Source of the DNA: Mallotus nudiflorus
Lineage: Eukaryota; Streptophyta; Magnoliopsida; Malpighiales; Euphorbiaceae
Assembly (NCBI GenBank): GCA_947683625.1
Contig: CANTUR010000675.1
Span: forward strand, 620,001-684,000
Length of the DNA: 64,000 bases
Direction: 5' to 3'
Position numbers and translations under genes: made by a program. Positions 11,975 through 24,908 of this stretch are shown here, piece after piece; the first letter of the stretch is position 1; every line of letters begins with the position of its first letter. A model generated the notes under the pieces. It saw only the letters and a program-made list of their open reading frames with translations. It was not told where the DNA came from and ran no database searches.

Positions 11975-14900
11975 CAAAAATCATGGTAGTTCTTTGCCTC
12001 CTCTTTCTCTTAGTTTGTATGCTCCCTTGGTTGTGCTTGCCGAGATTTGGTACGGACCTTCCCAGTTTGGACCTAACTAGCCAGTTCCTGAGCTGCCTTT
12101 GTTAATATTCTCTCTTTTGAGTACCCAGTCTCCCAACCTGAATTGTTTTAGGTGATGCCATTGGTGATGGTACCATTATACCTTTTGCCGATGTGCTTCA
12201 GCTGTGGCTACTGCTTATTCTCTCCGTTCCTCTAATAGGTCTAGGCATATCTGGGCGTCAATATTATTGATGGTGTGATCGACATTCTGGCTTACCTGAT
12301 AACTTGGTGAACCAATTTCCATTGGTATTACCGCGTCCATGCCATAGGTCAGCCTGAATGGTGTCTCTTTGATGGATGATCAAGGTATGGTTCTGTAGGC
12401 CCAGATTACATTGTTGAGTTCTTCGACCCAATTTCCCTTTTTCTCGTTGAGTCTCTTCTTTAATCCTTGCATGAGAATTCTGTTGGTGACTTTCGTTTAT
12501 TCGTTTGTCTGCGGGTAGGCTACTGAGGTGAAGCGAAGCTTTATACTGAGGTCTAAGCAAAAACCTCTAAACTTACTGCTATTAAACTGTTTGCCATTAT
12601 CCGTAATTAAAGTGTGGGGGATACTAAACCTATAAATGATCTCCTTCCAGAAGAAGTGTTGTATCCAGGCTTCTGTAATGGTTGGGATTGCCTCTACTTC
12701 TACCCACTTAGTGAAATGGTCAATAGCCATAATTAAGAACTTCTTCTACGAGGTAGAGGGAGGGAAAGGACCAAGGATGTCCATTCCCCATATAGCGAAT
12801 GGCCAAGGGCTGCCGATGGGATACAGGGGGCGGGAAGGCTTGTGATTGAGTTGAGCATAGTGCTGGCACTAGGGACATGCTTGCATTAGCTATTGGGCAT
12901 CATTATACATGGTGGGAAAATAGTACCCTTGGAGTTGTGCCTTTCGAGTGAGCACATAATGAGATTCATGCGCTCCACAAATTCCTTCGTGGATCTCCCG
13001 GAGTATGTAATTTCCTTCCTCTGGTGAGATGCACTTGGACCATGGGTGTGAAAGGGATTTTCGATAGAGCTCCCCTTGATGGATGGAATAATGGGCTACC
13101 TTGGTTTTGAGCTTCCGAGCCTGCAGTTTTTCTTCTGGGAGTATTTCGTGCTCCAAGTATTGCATTATCGATCGCATTCATTCCGAGACTACTTGAGTCT
13201 CCAAAACTTCGGGGTCTTCTATACTGGGATTAGTTAGCAACTCGGTGAAATTCATATCCCTGAATGATTGACTATTTTCAGCTACGGACTTGGCCAGGAA
13301 GTCGGCCTTGTTATTTTTTTCCTTAGGAATCTGAATAATCTCCCATCGGCCTCTGTCCCATTTAATGGATTGCAAGAGCTGCTTGGCTTTGTCTACGTAC
13401 TTGGCAATGCAGGTGTCTTTGACTTAGAATGTTCCACTGACTTGGTTGACTACCAGTTGGGAGTTTGAGTATATGATAAGGTGTTTAGCCCTGACTTTGG
13501 TGGCTAACTTCAATCCTATAATAAGCGCTTCATACTCAGCTGCATTATTGGTTACGTTGTACTCGATATAGACTGTATATCGGATGTGAACCTTGTGTGG
13601 TCCTTTGAGGATTATTTCAGCACCGGAACCTTGAGCTGAGAATGTTCTGTCGACAAAAAGCTTCCATTTCGGTGCTTTGGTTAAGGTTATGTCTTCTGGA
13701 GCCATTTCTTGCACAAAATCTGCCAATGCCTATGTTTTCATCTGCTATCGGGGCTCGTAGTCAATATCGAATTCATTGAGTAATACCGACCACTATACTA
13801 GCCTGCTAGAGGTCTCCAGTCTTTGTAAGATTTTTCACAATGGGAAATAGGATTGGATGACGATATGGTGAGCTTGGAAGTAATGTCGAAGCTTTCAAGA
13901 GGCGTGGACCATAGCCATGGCTAGCTTGTCCAACATGGGATACAGAATTTTAGGTCCTTAGAGCACTTTACTGACGTAATAGATAGGGCTTTGTTGGCTT
14001 CCTTCTTCTCTTACCAATACTGAGGCGATGCATTCTCATCCAATAGAGAGGTACAAATACAATGTCTCATCTAGGACGGGTCGATTGAGCAATGGTGGTG
14101 AGGATAAGAACCTTTTAATGTCTTTAAATGCCGCCTGGCAGTCAACGGACCACTGAAACTTCCCAGAATTTTTGAGAGCTCAGAACAATGGTAGACACCA
14201 CCTAGCCAAGCAAGAAATGAAATGCCCTACATGCGGTGATGAATGTTCTTTTGTGCTTCCATGTTTAGTATGGCTTCCATCTTTTCTGGATTGGCTTCAA
14301 TGCCCCGATGAGATATTATGAATCCTAGGAATTTGCCTACTTGGACTCTGAAGATGCATTTTTCAAGATTCAATTTGATCCTGGATTGGTTTAATAGCTG
14401 GAGAACTCGATCTATGTTTGCTGGGTGCTATTCCAGATGTTTGTTTTTAATGATAATGTCATCCACGTATACCTCCACGCTTGTGCCAATCTGGTCATGG
14501 AGGACTTGGTTCATCATTCTTTGATACGTGGCTCTGACGTTTTTTCAGTCCAAAGGGCATCGCCTTATAGCAATACAATCCTTCATGGGTGATGAAGGGA
14601 CCTTTTCTCTTGATCCTCTTCCTTCATCGAGATCTGGTGATAACCTTATGCTACATCGACAAAGCTGTATAATTCATGACCAGCGGTGAAGTCGACGAGC
14701 TGGTCGATCATGGGCAATGGGTAGCTATCCTTAGGGCATGCTCGATTGAGGTCAGTGTAGTCTACACACATTCTGTATTTCCCATTTGCTTTTTTCACAA
14801 GTACCATGTTGGCTACCCATTCTGGGTGAGTAACCTCTTTATTAAATATAGCAGCTAATAGCTTGTTGTTTCTTCAGTAATTATTCTCTGCCTTTCATAG

Positions 14901-15640
14901 GCAAAGGTTCTTTTTTTTCTGTGCTACTCGGCTTGGCTCCTAGTTTGATGTTTAGGCAGTGACAGGCAACATACGGGTCCACATCGACGATCTCGGATGC
15001 TTGTGAAGTGAAATCCTCCGAGTTTCTGGTAAGGACTTCCTTTATTTCTTCTCTGATATCCGGCTAAGTGCATTTGCCAATTTTTATAGTCTTTCCTTTT
15101 ATGATTCATAAGGTCTCCGTGTCTTCTACTGGTTATGGATCGATGCCTTACTTCATAACTTCCTATGCCTCTAAAGGAAAAGCCTCCGCATGAGGCTTCA
15201 TGGCCATCTGGTAACACTATCTGGCCATATGATGATCTCCCCAAATGGTAAGGGTTCCATTCTTGATTGGAACTTTCATAGTTAAACACCAGATGCTGGT
15301 GACTGCATCTACCTCATAGAGTGTTAGCCGTCCTATAATCCCATTATAGGCCAAGGGTATATTCACCACGTTAAATACAGCTCGGACGACTTTTGTCTCC
15401 TCATCATCTTGGTTTCCAAATTCTAGGTTCAATTTGACAATTCCCATTGGTTGCACGTTTCCCCCATAAAAACTCATGATGGGGTTTTGGATGGCTTTTA
15501 AGTTAGTGAAGGAGCCACCCATTTCTTTGTATGCATTCCAAGATAATATGTTGATTGCACTTCCATTATCCATCAGTAGCCTTTTTACCCGATACTTATT
15601 TATGCATGTAGTTATTACTAGAGCATCACAATGGGGGTGG
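11975..15640 (-). pseudogene. pol of element B (PR-RT-RNase H-INT), degenerate
   Basis: Protease: MDNGSAINILSW at the start of an open piece (15217-15573). RT: YVDD intact at 14458-14469. RNase H (13424-13726, open 100 aa): FVDRTFS and NNAAEYEAL keep Asp and Glu, but the second catalytic Asp is Asn (IYSNSQLV). INT: an HHCC-like finger, WGMDILGP, and TDNGKQF (12497-12730). The position of the catalytic Glu, 36 residues after the Asp of TDNG, is Lys (TKVTNR), two codons after a TAA. The integrase C-terminal part runs to about 11975. The protein is inactive. Confidence 0.9.
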
Positions 15641-15699
15641 TGTACATGCGAATCATCTCCTAATTGAACACAATATCGCTTCTCTAAGGTACTGATTTT

Positions 15700-17341
15700 T
15701 CTCCTTTACTACGCTTTAATCTCTTCTCCATGTTTTCTCCCTCTATAATCATATTGATCGTCCTAATTGGCTCCCTCTAGGTCTTTTTTGCTTCGGGCCT
15801 GTCATGCTCTTGGTTTTCGGAGATTCCATCTCTCCTCAGTGCATCTGTGAAATTATTGAGCTTCCCCTCCTGCACCAATCTTTTTATGGTATTCTTCAAC
15901 TCTCTATAGCCCTCCGTGTCATGCCCATATTCCCGGTAATACTAGCAGTACTGTCCTTTGTCCTGGGTAAATCTCCGGCTTGGACTGATTCTTTTGGCTG
16001 GGGTGATCCCTAACTCCATTTTGCCTCACCCATATGAGGATTTTGGATCGAGAGGTGTTCAAGGGTGTATATCTATCTGCTTCCCTGTCAAATCTTTCTG
16101 CCGAATTTCTGAAATTCATTTTTGGGAAGCTTGTTCGTCTATGTTTCGGTCGTTCATCCCTTGATCAATGGCCTATCTTCCTCTTGTTGCATCCTTCTAT
16201 CTTCGTCCATTTTTATCATTTTGGACCGCCATCCGCCATTGCTTCTGCAAAGGTACTCAGTTCTTTAGTCATTATTTTATCTTTAAGCTTATCGAGTCTA
16301 GTGCCATTTTTTCAAAGCTTCTATGGTGACTTCATCAACAAAATGCTCAATTTGCATGGCTATTTTATTGAAATGGTTAAGGTAACTTTGTAAAGATTCG
16401 TCAACTTCTTACTGGTACATCTGAAGATCATTGATATTTTTGGCTGGGGGAATATTGGTGATTAATCTGATACAAAATTGTTCTGCCAGATCCTCAAAAG
16501 AAGTGACGGAATTCTCTGGGAGTCGATGAAACCACTTTAAGCATTCTTTATGAGTGTGCTTGGAAAAACTCTGCATATGATTCCATCATTACATTTTGGA
16601 GCAACATTTTTATTCAGAATGCTGATGTATGGCTGATGGGGTCTCCTATCCCATCATACTGATCAAGCGGTGAGATTCTGAACATTGTAGGGATCTTCAC
16701 TGAATTATTCTATTGACAAACGGAGTTCTGCTGTCCATAACACATTCTATTTCCTTTCTTGGTTTGGTACGGGCTTTGCATATTGCTTCTTCAACCTTTT
16801 GAGCTATTTTTGAATCATCAAGAGTTAGAATGGTTGAACTACACTCCCCTTCTGGTGCTTTACCCTTCCCCATGCTCATCTTTGGGGCCTGCTGAGGTTT
16901 TGTATTATCATCATTTTAAGCCAGCTCAGAGTGCCCACTTTGTATTATAGCATTTAGTTGTTGTTGCATCAAAGCTATTTGCACTTGAATATTTTTTATC
17001 ATGGCTTCCCTGCTAGTTTGATCGAGGCTGAGTGTTTGGTTTATAGTGTTTAAAATTGGAGTGGTTATTGCTGGTGTTTTTGGTAGGCTCGGAAAGGGTA
17101 TAGAAGGTATTGATCAATGGTGTTATAGCGGAGCATAATACGGGAGGTCTGTACTTAAGGACGGGTATCTTGGAGTGTTGTCGGGGAGTGAAGGTATATG
17201 TCCGGATGAGGCTCCAGCATGCTGTAAGGTGGGTGGAAACACTATTATTGGGAGAGGGTCTGAGAGGTCGGTCAAAGGGATAGGTGCGAAAGGGTTGGCG
17301 CCGGCTTCAGGAGTCAGGGCTAGTGGTGGGCTAGAAGTCAT
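15700..17341 (-). pseudogene. gag of element B, degenerate
   Basis: The start is taken at ATG 17341 (MTSSPPLALTPEAG), the first ATG after the leader and equivalent to the element A start. A Pro/Ser-rich N-terminus is followed by broken capsid-like sequence; the segment with GKGKAPEGECSSTI lies around 16700-16880. A Cys/His zinc-knuckle-like region is expected near 15850-15960 by alignment with element A. Stops and frameshifts interrupt every section. Confidence 0.72.
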
Positions 17342-17390
17342 AGTGAGGATGTCTTTAGCTTAGCAAGTAAATGAATGGCTTTTCCTAAGG

Positions 17391-17410
17391 AGTTCCCACA
17401 GACGACGCCA
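17391..17410 (-). other. primer-binding site, element B
   Basis: The minus strand reads TGGCGTCGTCTGTGGGAACT starting 2 nt after the 5' LTR. The TGG start fits annealing of a tRNA 3' CCA end. I did not identify the tRNA. Confidence 0.65.
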
Positions 17411-17412
17411 CT

Positions 17413-17809
17413 TGATAATTGGTTTTTGGAACTCTTTGGCTTGGTATCCTGCAATCCATGAACAGAAGGTAAGGTGAGAGGTGGGGAGAGTCCCCCATGA
17501 ACACTTTGATGCCTAAGTTAGAGAATAAAAGTAGGAAGAATACAAGATAGCTAGAATATGTGAGAATGAGATGCCCCTTTGTGAGGGGGATGAGGTTCTA
17601 TATATAGCAATACTTAAACCTGTGAGGAGTCGGATTCCTTGTGAGATAGTGAATCATAATCTTGGTAGGAGAGTGTGCCTTCTTTAATTAGGATTCTTCT
17701 TTGGGGTAGTCCCTATTCCAGATAGATCATGTCTTCTTTCTAATCCAAGCGTCTCCTGTTTAGAAGATAAAGAGCCCTTAATTAGGCGGGAACATATTAG
17801 ACGGTATCA
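17413..17809 (-). repeat. 5' LTR of element B
   Basis: It begins TGATAATTGG and ends GGTATCA, followed by the duplication CTACA at 17810-17814. The primer-binding site lies 2 nt below its low edge, which fixes it as the 5' LTR of a minus-strand element. The ctatatatag motif is the likely TATA box of the genomic transcript. Confidence 0.93.
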
Positions 17810-17814
17810 CTACA

Positions 17815-20074
17815 TACGTATACAAAGCTAATGCAAACAATGAACAAAGAAGAAAAATGTTAGTGTGATCTTAATTTAAATTGGCAAAACATAAAAATTT
17901 GAAAACATGGCATGTTAATCAAGTTTTTTTTATTCTAAAAAATGAAGATCAAAATAGTGGGGTAATAAAATCCAAACGTGTGCACATAATTTGCACAAGT
18001 AATAACCAAAGGAGTCAAATGCTAGATTAACCTGAGTATAACATAGTAAAAGCATAAAATGAAGAAAATAGGACATCTGAATTCAGATAAAAAAAATTCT
18101 GACTCTTCATAGATGCAACAAACAACCCACAGGGATTAATCTACAGAATTTACATGAGACAGAATAATTTACATCCTAAGTAAGGAACCCACGCATGCAT
18201 TGTGATAGAGTCTATTCAGGAGAACAGTCATAAACTATGCATGCAAGTAGTAGAAAAAAGAAGAATAAATAAAAAAAAGTATTGATAATCTTGACTAGAT
18301 TGACCATTACATGAGCATCAACAAAAAAATAAAATGGTATAAATAATGAACAATAAGAAAAATAACTAGTGCAATTAATAAAAAGCCTAATTTGATAGAA
18401 ATAATAGGCAAACATTTTGTTTTTGATTTTTTGTGCATATTGGAAATAAAATCTTAGAGCGTAAAATAAATAAAGCTCTACATGCTAACTGGAGATCGAC
18501 AAATTCATCAAGGCCAAACATATATTTTTTCATAACCCGAACCAATACTGAAAATTATATTTTACAATGAAGATGGAAAACTTAAATTTACATATTTAAA
18601 CAATTAAATGCATGCAAATATAGATTAAAGATAAATTGGAACATAATTTCCTCTTTTAGGAATAATTCTATGTCTTCTCATTAATAAATCATTTATATTA
18701 ATCAACATATAATTAAAAAGACCAACAATAGGAAAACAAAATCACATATTGAAACTATAGAATCCAACTAATTAACAATAAAATAAAATGGGAATATAAC
18801 ATATTTTAAAAGGAATTCTTTTTCATCTCAATCTTACACCCATTTTTGCAAGAAACAGAAACAGAGCCTCAAAATTATTAATTTTAAGTATGGATGGGTG
18901 AATTAGGACAGAAAAAAGTCTATTTTTTTATGAAGGGAAGAAGAAATTCAACAATTTAAAATTACCACACATAACTAAGGACAACGAAAAGAAATTTTGA
19001 CCATAAAGAAGTCATATGAAAAACGGCGGTGTACGATCATAAGTAAAAGCAAGCATAAAAAAACCTAAAGAACTTGGCAGAATTAAAATCCCTTGAAATT
19101 ATTTTTTAAATGGAAAAAAAACCACAAACTTCTTTTCATAGTGCTAAAGAAATCTCACACCAAATTTTTTAGCAATAGACGGAAGAACCAAAGTTTAAAA
19201 TTAAATTTAAACAAAACGAAATCGATAAGACTTGCCCTAAGAGTCCTTCATTTCAAAGGAGAAGAACAAAGGAGATAGTGAAGATTCTCAAAAAGAAAAT
19301 GTTCTAAATAATATCTTTTAAGAAATTCATATAGAAAAAAATTCATACCAGTTTGTTGAAAAGAAAATGAAACCAGAAGATAAAAATGCCTCATATGCAA
19401 TTAAACATTTAGGAAAAGAATAGGTGCAAGAGATTAAAAAAATAAAGATCATTTTTGAGAAATAGCTAGGGAAGGAAAAACATTATATCTTCAAAAAAAA
19501 AAAAGAAATTTTTTTTTAGGGAAAAAAAATCCAAAGCCGTCAACTGTTTATCTTCCATGCTTAAAGAGGAACAGATTAGCAGGGGAATTGCAAAAGGGAA
19601 AAAAATATATGAGTGGATAAAGCAAGATCTATAGGAAATTATAAATAAAAAAAACGGAAAAAGGGATAAGAAACATCGGATTAAGATGCTTAAGTGTCCA
19701 ACTAAGTAAAAGGAAGAACAAATTGAAGCAGAAGAGAAAACCAAAGAGAGTGTAGTTAATAATGAGGATGCAAAAGTGAATGGTAGTAGCAAGTGAGAAT
19801 AGAAAAAGAATGGAGAGGGGAAGGGGAAGGGGAAGGCTTCAAAGAGAAGCGAAGAGACGGGGGAAAGTCAAAAGGAAAAGGGGAAGAGTGGCTAGAGTTT
19901 GTAGGTGATGATAATTCGAAGAGGAAGAAGTGTAGAAGAGACAACAGCTAAGGTTTAGGGATGTGGTGGGAATCTACAAAATTAAAAAAGTGTCAAAGTG
20001 GAGTATGCTAATAAGGCAGCCAACGACTAAAGGGAATAAAAATTAGTATTGATGCATTTATAAATAAAGGAAAT
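17815..20074. other. AT-rich intergenic DNA, no gene recognised
   Basis: Purine-rich and A-rich DNA. The open frames at 18212-18415, 19093-19278 and 19466-19944 encode Phe/Leu/Ser- or Lys-rich low-complexity strings and show no domain. An ggggaa-type purine repeat runs through 19813-19836. I see nothing functional. Confidence 0.55.
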
Positions 20075-22260
20075 TGTAAGCATCCAATTTCGAGATGATG
20101 TGTTATAAATGTGATAATGAACTTCAATGATAAAAATGTCATGAATAGATCTTCAATACTTGAACTTTGAAACTTCAAAAGTCTAATTGTATTTCTTCAA
20201 GAAAGGATTTAATATTTTTAAGGACTAAATTGTAACATTTTTAAGGACCTAATTACAAATCTTAAATTCTTTCAGGGACCTTTTTATAATTAAAAGTTAA
20301 AAAAAAGTTGTCGGAATTTTATAATTTCGATTGGAATTATGTAATTCCAGTCGAAATTAGATCTTTTTCGTTAGTTTTTTGGATTTTCAGAAAATAAAAA
20401 TGTCTTTTTCTTGAATTCTAATTGGTCTGAAATTCTCTTAAAATTATTTTTGACATTTATCTAATATTTTTAAGGAAATATAAATCTTTTAGGAATCAAT
20501 TTATACGTAGGTTTTCACTATAAAAGAGGGGCTTTGGTTCCTTCAGAAAAGGGGGGGACGGAAAGGAAAAGGAGAAAAAGAACATCTGGGAGGAACAGTA
20601 CTATTATTTTTAGCTTTTTTATATTTTTTCTACGCCAAATTGTCTTTTGGGCTTTTGGTTGATTTTTCTTAAAAAAACATTCTTAACTCTCTTTTCCTTT
20701 GTTTATTGTTTTAAAAAAAGCATTCTCTACAAAAATTCCCCTTTTGCTTAATTGATTAATTGAAGATCTTTGGAGGATTTTTGAAGAACAAGATTTAAAG
20801 GCCTATCAAGAACAGTGACTTTACAAAATCTGAGGAGCACTCCATTAAAATCATCCATAAACATCATCTTCTTCTTATTCTATTTTTTTACTTGATTTAT
20901 TTCTTTCTTTTCTTGATTTTATTGAGTTTTAATTATTGTTACAATTTATTCACTAATCATAATTTTGTTTTTTTTTTCATGGTGATTATAGAGGAAAATA
21001 CATTATGATCATATTTGGAGGATTGAAACTATGAGAAATCCATGGAATGCCATGGATAAGATCTTGTAGAGACATAGTTTCTAGGGTTTTTATTTTTTCA
21101 TTGCTTTATTTTATTTATGTTTTTGGGGTGTATTAATTAATTTTATTATTATTTTCTATGAATTATTGTAATAGCCCAGATAGTGGGAATAATAAATTAT
21201 GTGTGTGATTGCATGTTTATTTTAATTAATTGGTTAGTAAAGTTAGGATTTCAATTGGGTAATTAATTAAAATCAATGGTGGAAGTAAATTAATTTAGGA
21301 TTGCATGTTAATGAAAATTAGGGTTTTTTAGAAGGAATTAATTAATTGGTTATTTGATCTTTTATTTAATTTTTTTGGTATGTTTTATTTGTTTTTGGGC
21401 TTATTTATTTATTTTTATGTGTTTTGAGCCTTAAGCCCATATTAGATTCTAATCCACTTAAATAAATTTAGGTTTTTTTAGGTTTAATTAATTAAAATGC
21501 ATTTTAGGTCCATAATTAATTAGATTTAGGTTAGAGATAACTTAGGCCCACTTAGTTAATTAGATATAGGCCACTTAATTTAATTTAATTAATTAGATTT
21601 AGCCCATTAAATTAAAGCTTTTTTTCATAATTTGTAGATTTAAGATTTCCTTAGAATTAAAACATGTAGAATTAGACCCACTAATTTAAATACTCCATAA
21701 TTTGTAGATTTAGACCCATTTTTAGAATTAAAATAAATAGACTTAGGTTCATTTAATTAAAATTAAAAGGAATTAGGCCCATTAATCTTTAGCTCACTTG
21801 TAAATTAAAACATGTAGATTTAGCTCATTTAATTGAAATCTATGTATATTAGACTAACTTAAAGATTATATGTTTAAATGAATGCATTATTTACTTGTAT
21901 TTTCATAATTGGTTTGCCTTGGAGTTAATTGCTAGAACAAGGATTTATATGAAATTGCATGTAAATAAAGGATAATATAATAATTCATAAAGTAATTCTA
22001 AATAAAAATGAGACTGAAAGAAGTTGGTATTCTTTATCCAGAATCTCCTAGTTGTGGTACTAGCTTTCTTTTAAGGAATCAAGTATCATCTTTTCAATTT
22101 GTCCCATTTATTATCCTAGGTGGTGACTTTTCATCTCCACGCCATGTCTTTGTGACAGTAGTTAGTGTGTTCTCTAGAGCCCTGAGCTCAAATAGTATTG
22201 CAGTGCGCATTAAATCCCGCTATCTACAGGAAGGGCATTAAAAAAATATACTAATTTGAA
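20075..22260 (+). repeat. probable LTR-derived or other transposon-derived DNA, unassigned
   Basis: It starts TGTAAGCATCCAATTTCGAG, which resembles the TGTAA-C-type start of long plant gypsy LTRs. A promoter-like TATAAAAG lies at about 20520 with a G/A-rich stretch after it. From 21420 to 21860 a degenerate motif like TTAGGCCCATTAATTAA recurs about ten times. The block 21995-22245 is richer in GC and has sharp edges. No partner LTR, target duplication or coding domain was found, so the edges are only approximate. Confidence 0.3.
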
Positions 22261-22269
22261 TGTAATGGT

Positions 22270-23115
22270 CAAATATAGAGAACCTGTAGTTCAAAGTCTA
22301 TGAAAATTTTTATATGAACATTCATTGCCCTTTGTCTTAATGAAGAGTCCATTATTTGCTTCTATGGTGGAAAATAATTAGTGAATATGGAAGGTTTAAA
22401 ACCTCCTATTTATTATGAGGCTAAAGTCACATTTTAGTAGAAGGAAGTGGATAATGTGAACTTGATCCTAGAAAAATATACAAAAGATTAAAAAGGATAC
22501 ATTTTAGTGTCCGATAAGTGGTCAAATAAAAAGAATAGGAGTGTCATTAACTTTTTAGTAAATAGCCCTAGTAGGACAATTTTTCTTAAATCAACAGACA
22601 TGTTAGATATTATAAAAGATGCAAAAAAAATTTTAAGTTGCTTAATCCATTTATGGAGGAAATTAAGGAGGAAAATGTAGTTCAAGTGGTAACAAACAAT
22701 GCTTCAGCTTATATAGTAATTGGTGAATTATTAATGGAAAAAAGAAAAAATTACTTTAGTCTTCTTGTGTAGCTCATTGTATAGATAACATGTTGGAGGA
22801 CATAGGTGAATTGCCTATTTTTAGAGACACAATAAAAAAAAGCTAAAGAAGTTTATGTTTATATTTATAGACATACTTGGGTTTTTAGCATGTTTAGAAA
22901 GTATTACAATAAGAGGGAGTTAAAGAGAGCCGGAGTTATAAGATTTGCTACATTATTTCTTAGTTTAACAGTTTTAATGAAAATAAGCTTTCACTAAAGG
23001 CAATGTTTACATCTCAAGAATGGGCTAAAAACAATTATGCTTCTAAAGTACAAGGAAAAAAGATTGGGACAACATTGTTATCTGATGACAAGTTTTGGAA
23101 ATCAATAAAGAGTAA
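22270..23115 (+). pseudogene. hAT transposase pseudogene, segment 1 (DUF659 region)
   Basis: Translation in shifting plus-strand frames gives VSDKWSNKKNRSVINFLVN, then NASAYIVIGELLMEKRK, RHTWVFSMFRKYYNKREL, and finally DDKFWKSIK. These follow in order the DUF659 catalytic-domain region of plant hAT transposases of the BED-finger type (family pattern from memory). At least eight stops or frameshifts are present. The N-terminal BED finger was not found. The reading is interrupted at 23115 by a copia element and resumes at 31273. Confidence 0.85.
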
Positions 23116-24298
23116 TGGCCTAGAGGGAGGGTGAATAGGGCTTTTAAAATTTAAAAGGTAATTAATAAGGATTAAAGAAAGATTAGAGGAAAAAGAGATA
23201 AGAACACAAATGTTTAAGGAGTTCAATTTATTAAATAAACCTACGTCTCCACCTAAGTCTACCAAGTTAGGATTTTGAACTCACTTCAATCTATTCATTT
23301 AGATTGATCTTTACAACTTGAGTTTTAAGGCTCAACTTAAACTTTACAAGCAAGATTTTTCTGGGATCACTCTTAAACCAAATTCAAGTGTTTTCTATAG
23401 GCTAACACTTAAACCACACAATCAATAATAGGTCCTTACTTCCCTTTTTCTATCCTAAGAAAATAAATGAAGAAGAATTCTAATTCTATTACATAACCCA
23501 CTCTTAAAGAGTGTTTAAGGATATAAAAAAGTTAGATGAAGAAATTAAATGCATAATTGATTCTAAGAATAAATTTTTTAACCAATAAAGTGTCTAACTC
23601 TTGAATGAAGCTCCAACATATGTATTTATAGTTAAAGATCATAAACTAGTTAATTGAGGGCATTAAATTCATTTTTAAACTTTACTATACCTTATTTTAT
23701 AATTGAAAACTATAGTCGTTAATGTAAGAAATAGCCATTAGAGTTTGGGTGAAGGGATGTCACAATCATAAGCAGCTCAAAGTCTTCAAAGCTTTAGAGG
23801 ACTCAAAGGCTCATTATTAAAAGTAATGATTATGATCACCTCCTGATCATGACTATCACTTATGAGTAGTTCAAAGTCTTTAAGCTCTCAAAGGAGGCTT
23901 TTCATTAAAAGCTAAACAATACCATTATAGTATGAAGTGATGGTCATGATCCGCTCATTATCGTGAGGGCAAATCGTGAGCAGCCCAGACTCCTTCACAT
24001 TGGAAGGCCTTCATTAGTCTTCTACTTGTGAGCTTTGCTCCTAGCTATGATGGATGCTCATGATGTACACAAAAGTAGCTTGAATTGACTTAAAATTGAT
24101 GTTGAATGACTTATATTTCATCCTTGTATTTATTCATGTTCTAAAGGACTTTAAGGGTGCATCAAATGATCTTTCAAGAGCTTTGAACATTTTTAAGAAG
24201 AGTTTGATCTACAATCACTAGGAAAACTTGATTAGTTCAATCAAATTATTTGTTAAAGTCAAAATATAGGGATTGATCATGCACAAGGTCAAATAATA
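23116..24298 (-). repeat. 3' LTR of element C
   Basis: Collinear with 30181-31272 over its length, sharing long blocks such as aggtaattaata and gattgatcatgcacaaggtc. It is about 90 bp longer overall, because it keeps a segment (about 23520-23630) that the other copy lacks, while the other has a smaller extra piece. The exact high edge (about 24298) is uncertain because the terminal bases have mutated. Confidence 0.85.
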
Positions 24299-24309
24299 AC
24301 CTTTTTTTA
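24299..24309 (-). other. polypurine tract, element C
   Basis: The minus strand reads AAAAAAAGGTT directly before the 3' LTR, where plus-strand DNA priming is expected in LTR elements. Confidence 0.5.
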
Positions 24310-24479
24310 CTTTGACAACCAATATAATAATAAGAATTTATACATAAACAATGTGTTAAATGTGTAGCTCCCCCTTAATGTTATACTTAGTGAATTTTAT
24401 AAAAGATGTGTATGGTTCCCCTCAAGGTGTGCATAGGTGACTTAAAATTAAATGTTAAGGCATTAAAAGTTCATTTGTG

Positions 24480-24680
24480 AATAAGCATTAACATAATATT
24501 ATGAATAAATAAGCATTAGCATTGTAAACATGTATATCAGGTATATGCATATAACATTATGAACAAATAAGCATCAACATCAGCATTGTGAACATGTATA
24601 TCAAGTATATGCACATAACGTTATGAACAAATAAATATTAGCATTACGAACATGTATATCAAGTATATACACAAATTATA
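24480..24680. repeat. 58-64-bp tandem repeat in the 3' untranslated region of element C
   Basis: The unit containing aacatgtatatca and gtatatgcacataac recurs with aacatg at 24527, 24591 and 24649. A degenerate fourth unit precedes it. It sits between the env-like ORF and the 3' LTR. Confidence 0.75.
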
Positions 24681-24908
24681 AATTCAGTATATTTCTCCCC
24701 CTTTGTCAAATATTAAAAAAGAGAAAAGAAAGGAATATTTAAACACATATGAAGATTTTCATTAAAAAAGAGAAAGTACAATAAAGATGTGGTCCATCAA
24801 ACATAAAAGAAAAATGAAAAGCTTAAAGACATAAGGCATAAAACATAAAACATAAAATATAACTATTTAAAAATTAAAGCATGAAAACTAAGAACTAGAA
24901 TCAATGTC

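Larger units (their letters stand above)
8499..17809 (-). mobile_element. full-length Tat/Retand-like Ty3/gypsy retrotransposon (element B)
   Basis: Two LTRs of about 397 bp in direct orientation bound a 9311-bp element. Both begin TGATA and end TATCA, and the 5-bp target-site duplication CTACA is perfect (8494-8498 and 17810-17814). On the minus strand the order is 5' LTR, PBS, gag, PR, RT, RNase H, INT. On the plus strand, between INT and the 3' LTR, lies an extra ORF, and a tandem repeat sits next to the 3' LTR. An antisense ORF and 3' tandem repeats are known features of Retand and related Tat elements. A hand alignment finds about 33 differences between the LTRs (about 92% identity), so the insertion is not recent. 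Confidence 0.93.

Noticed and set aside
22008..22241. 77-aa plus-strand frame in a GC-richer block
   Set aside because: No domain recognised; the block reads like transposon leader or LTR DNA and lacks flanking gene structure.
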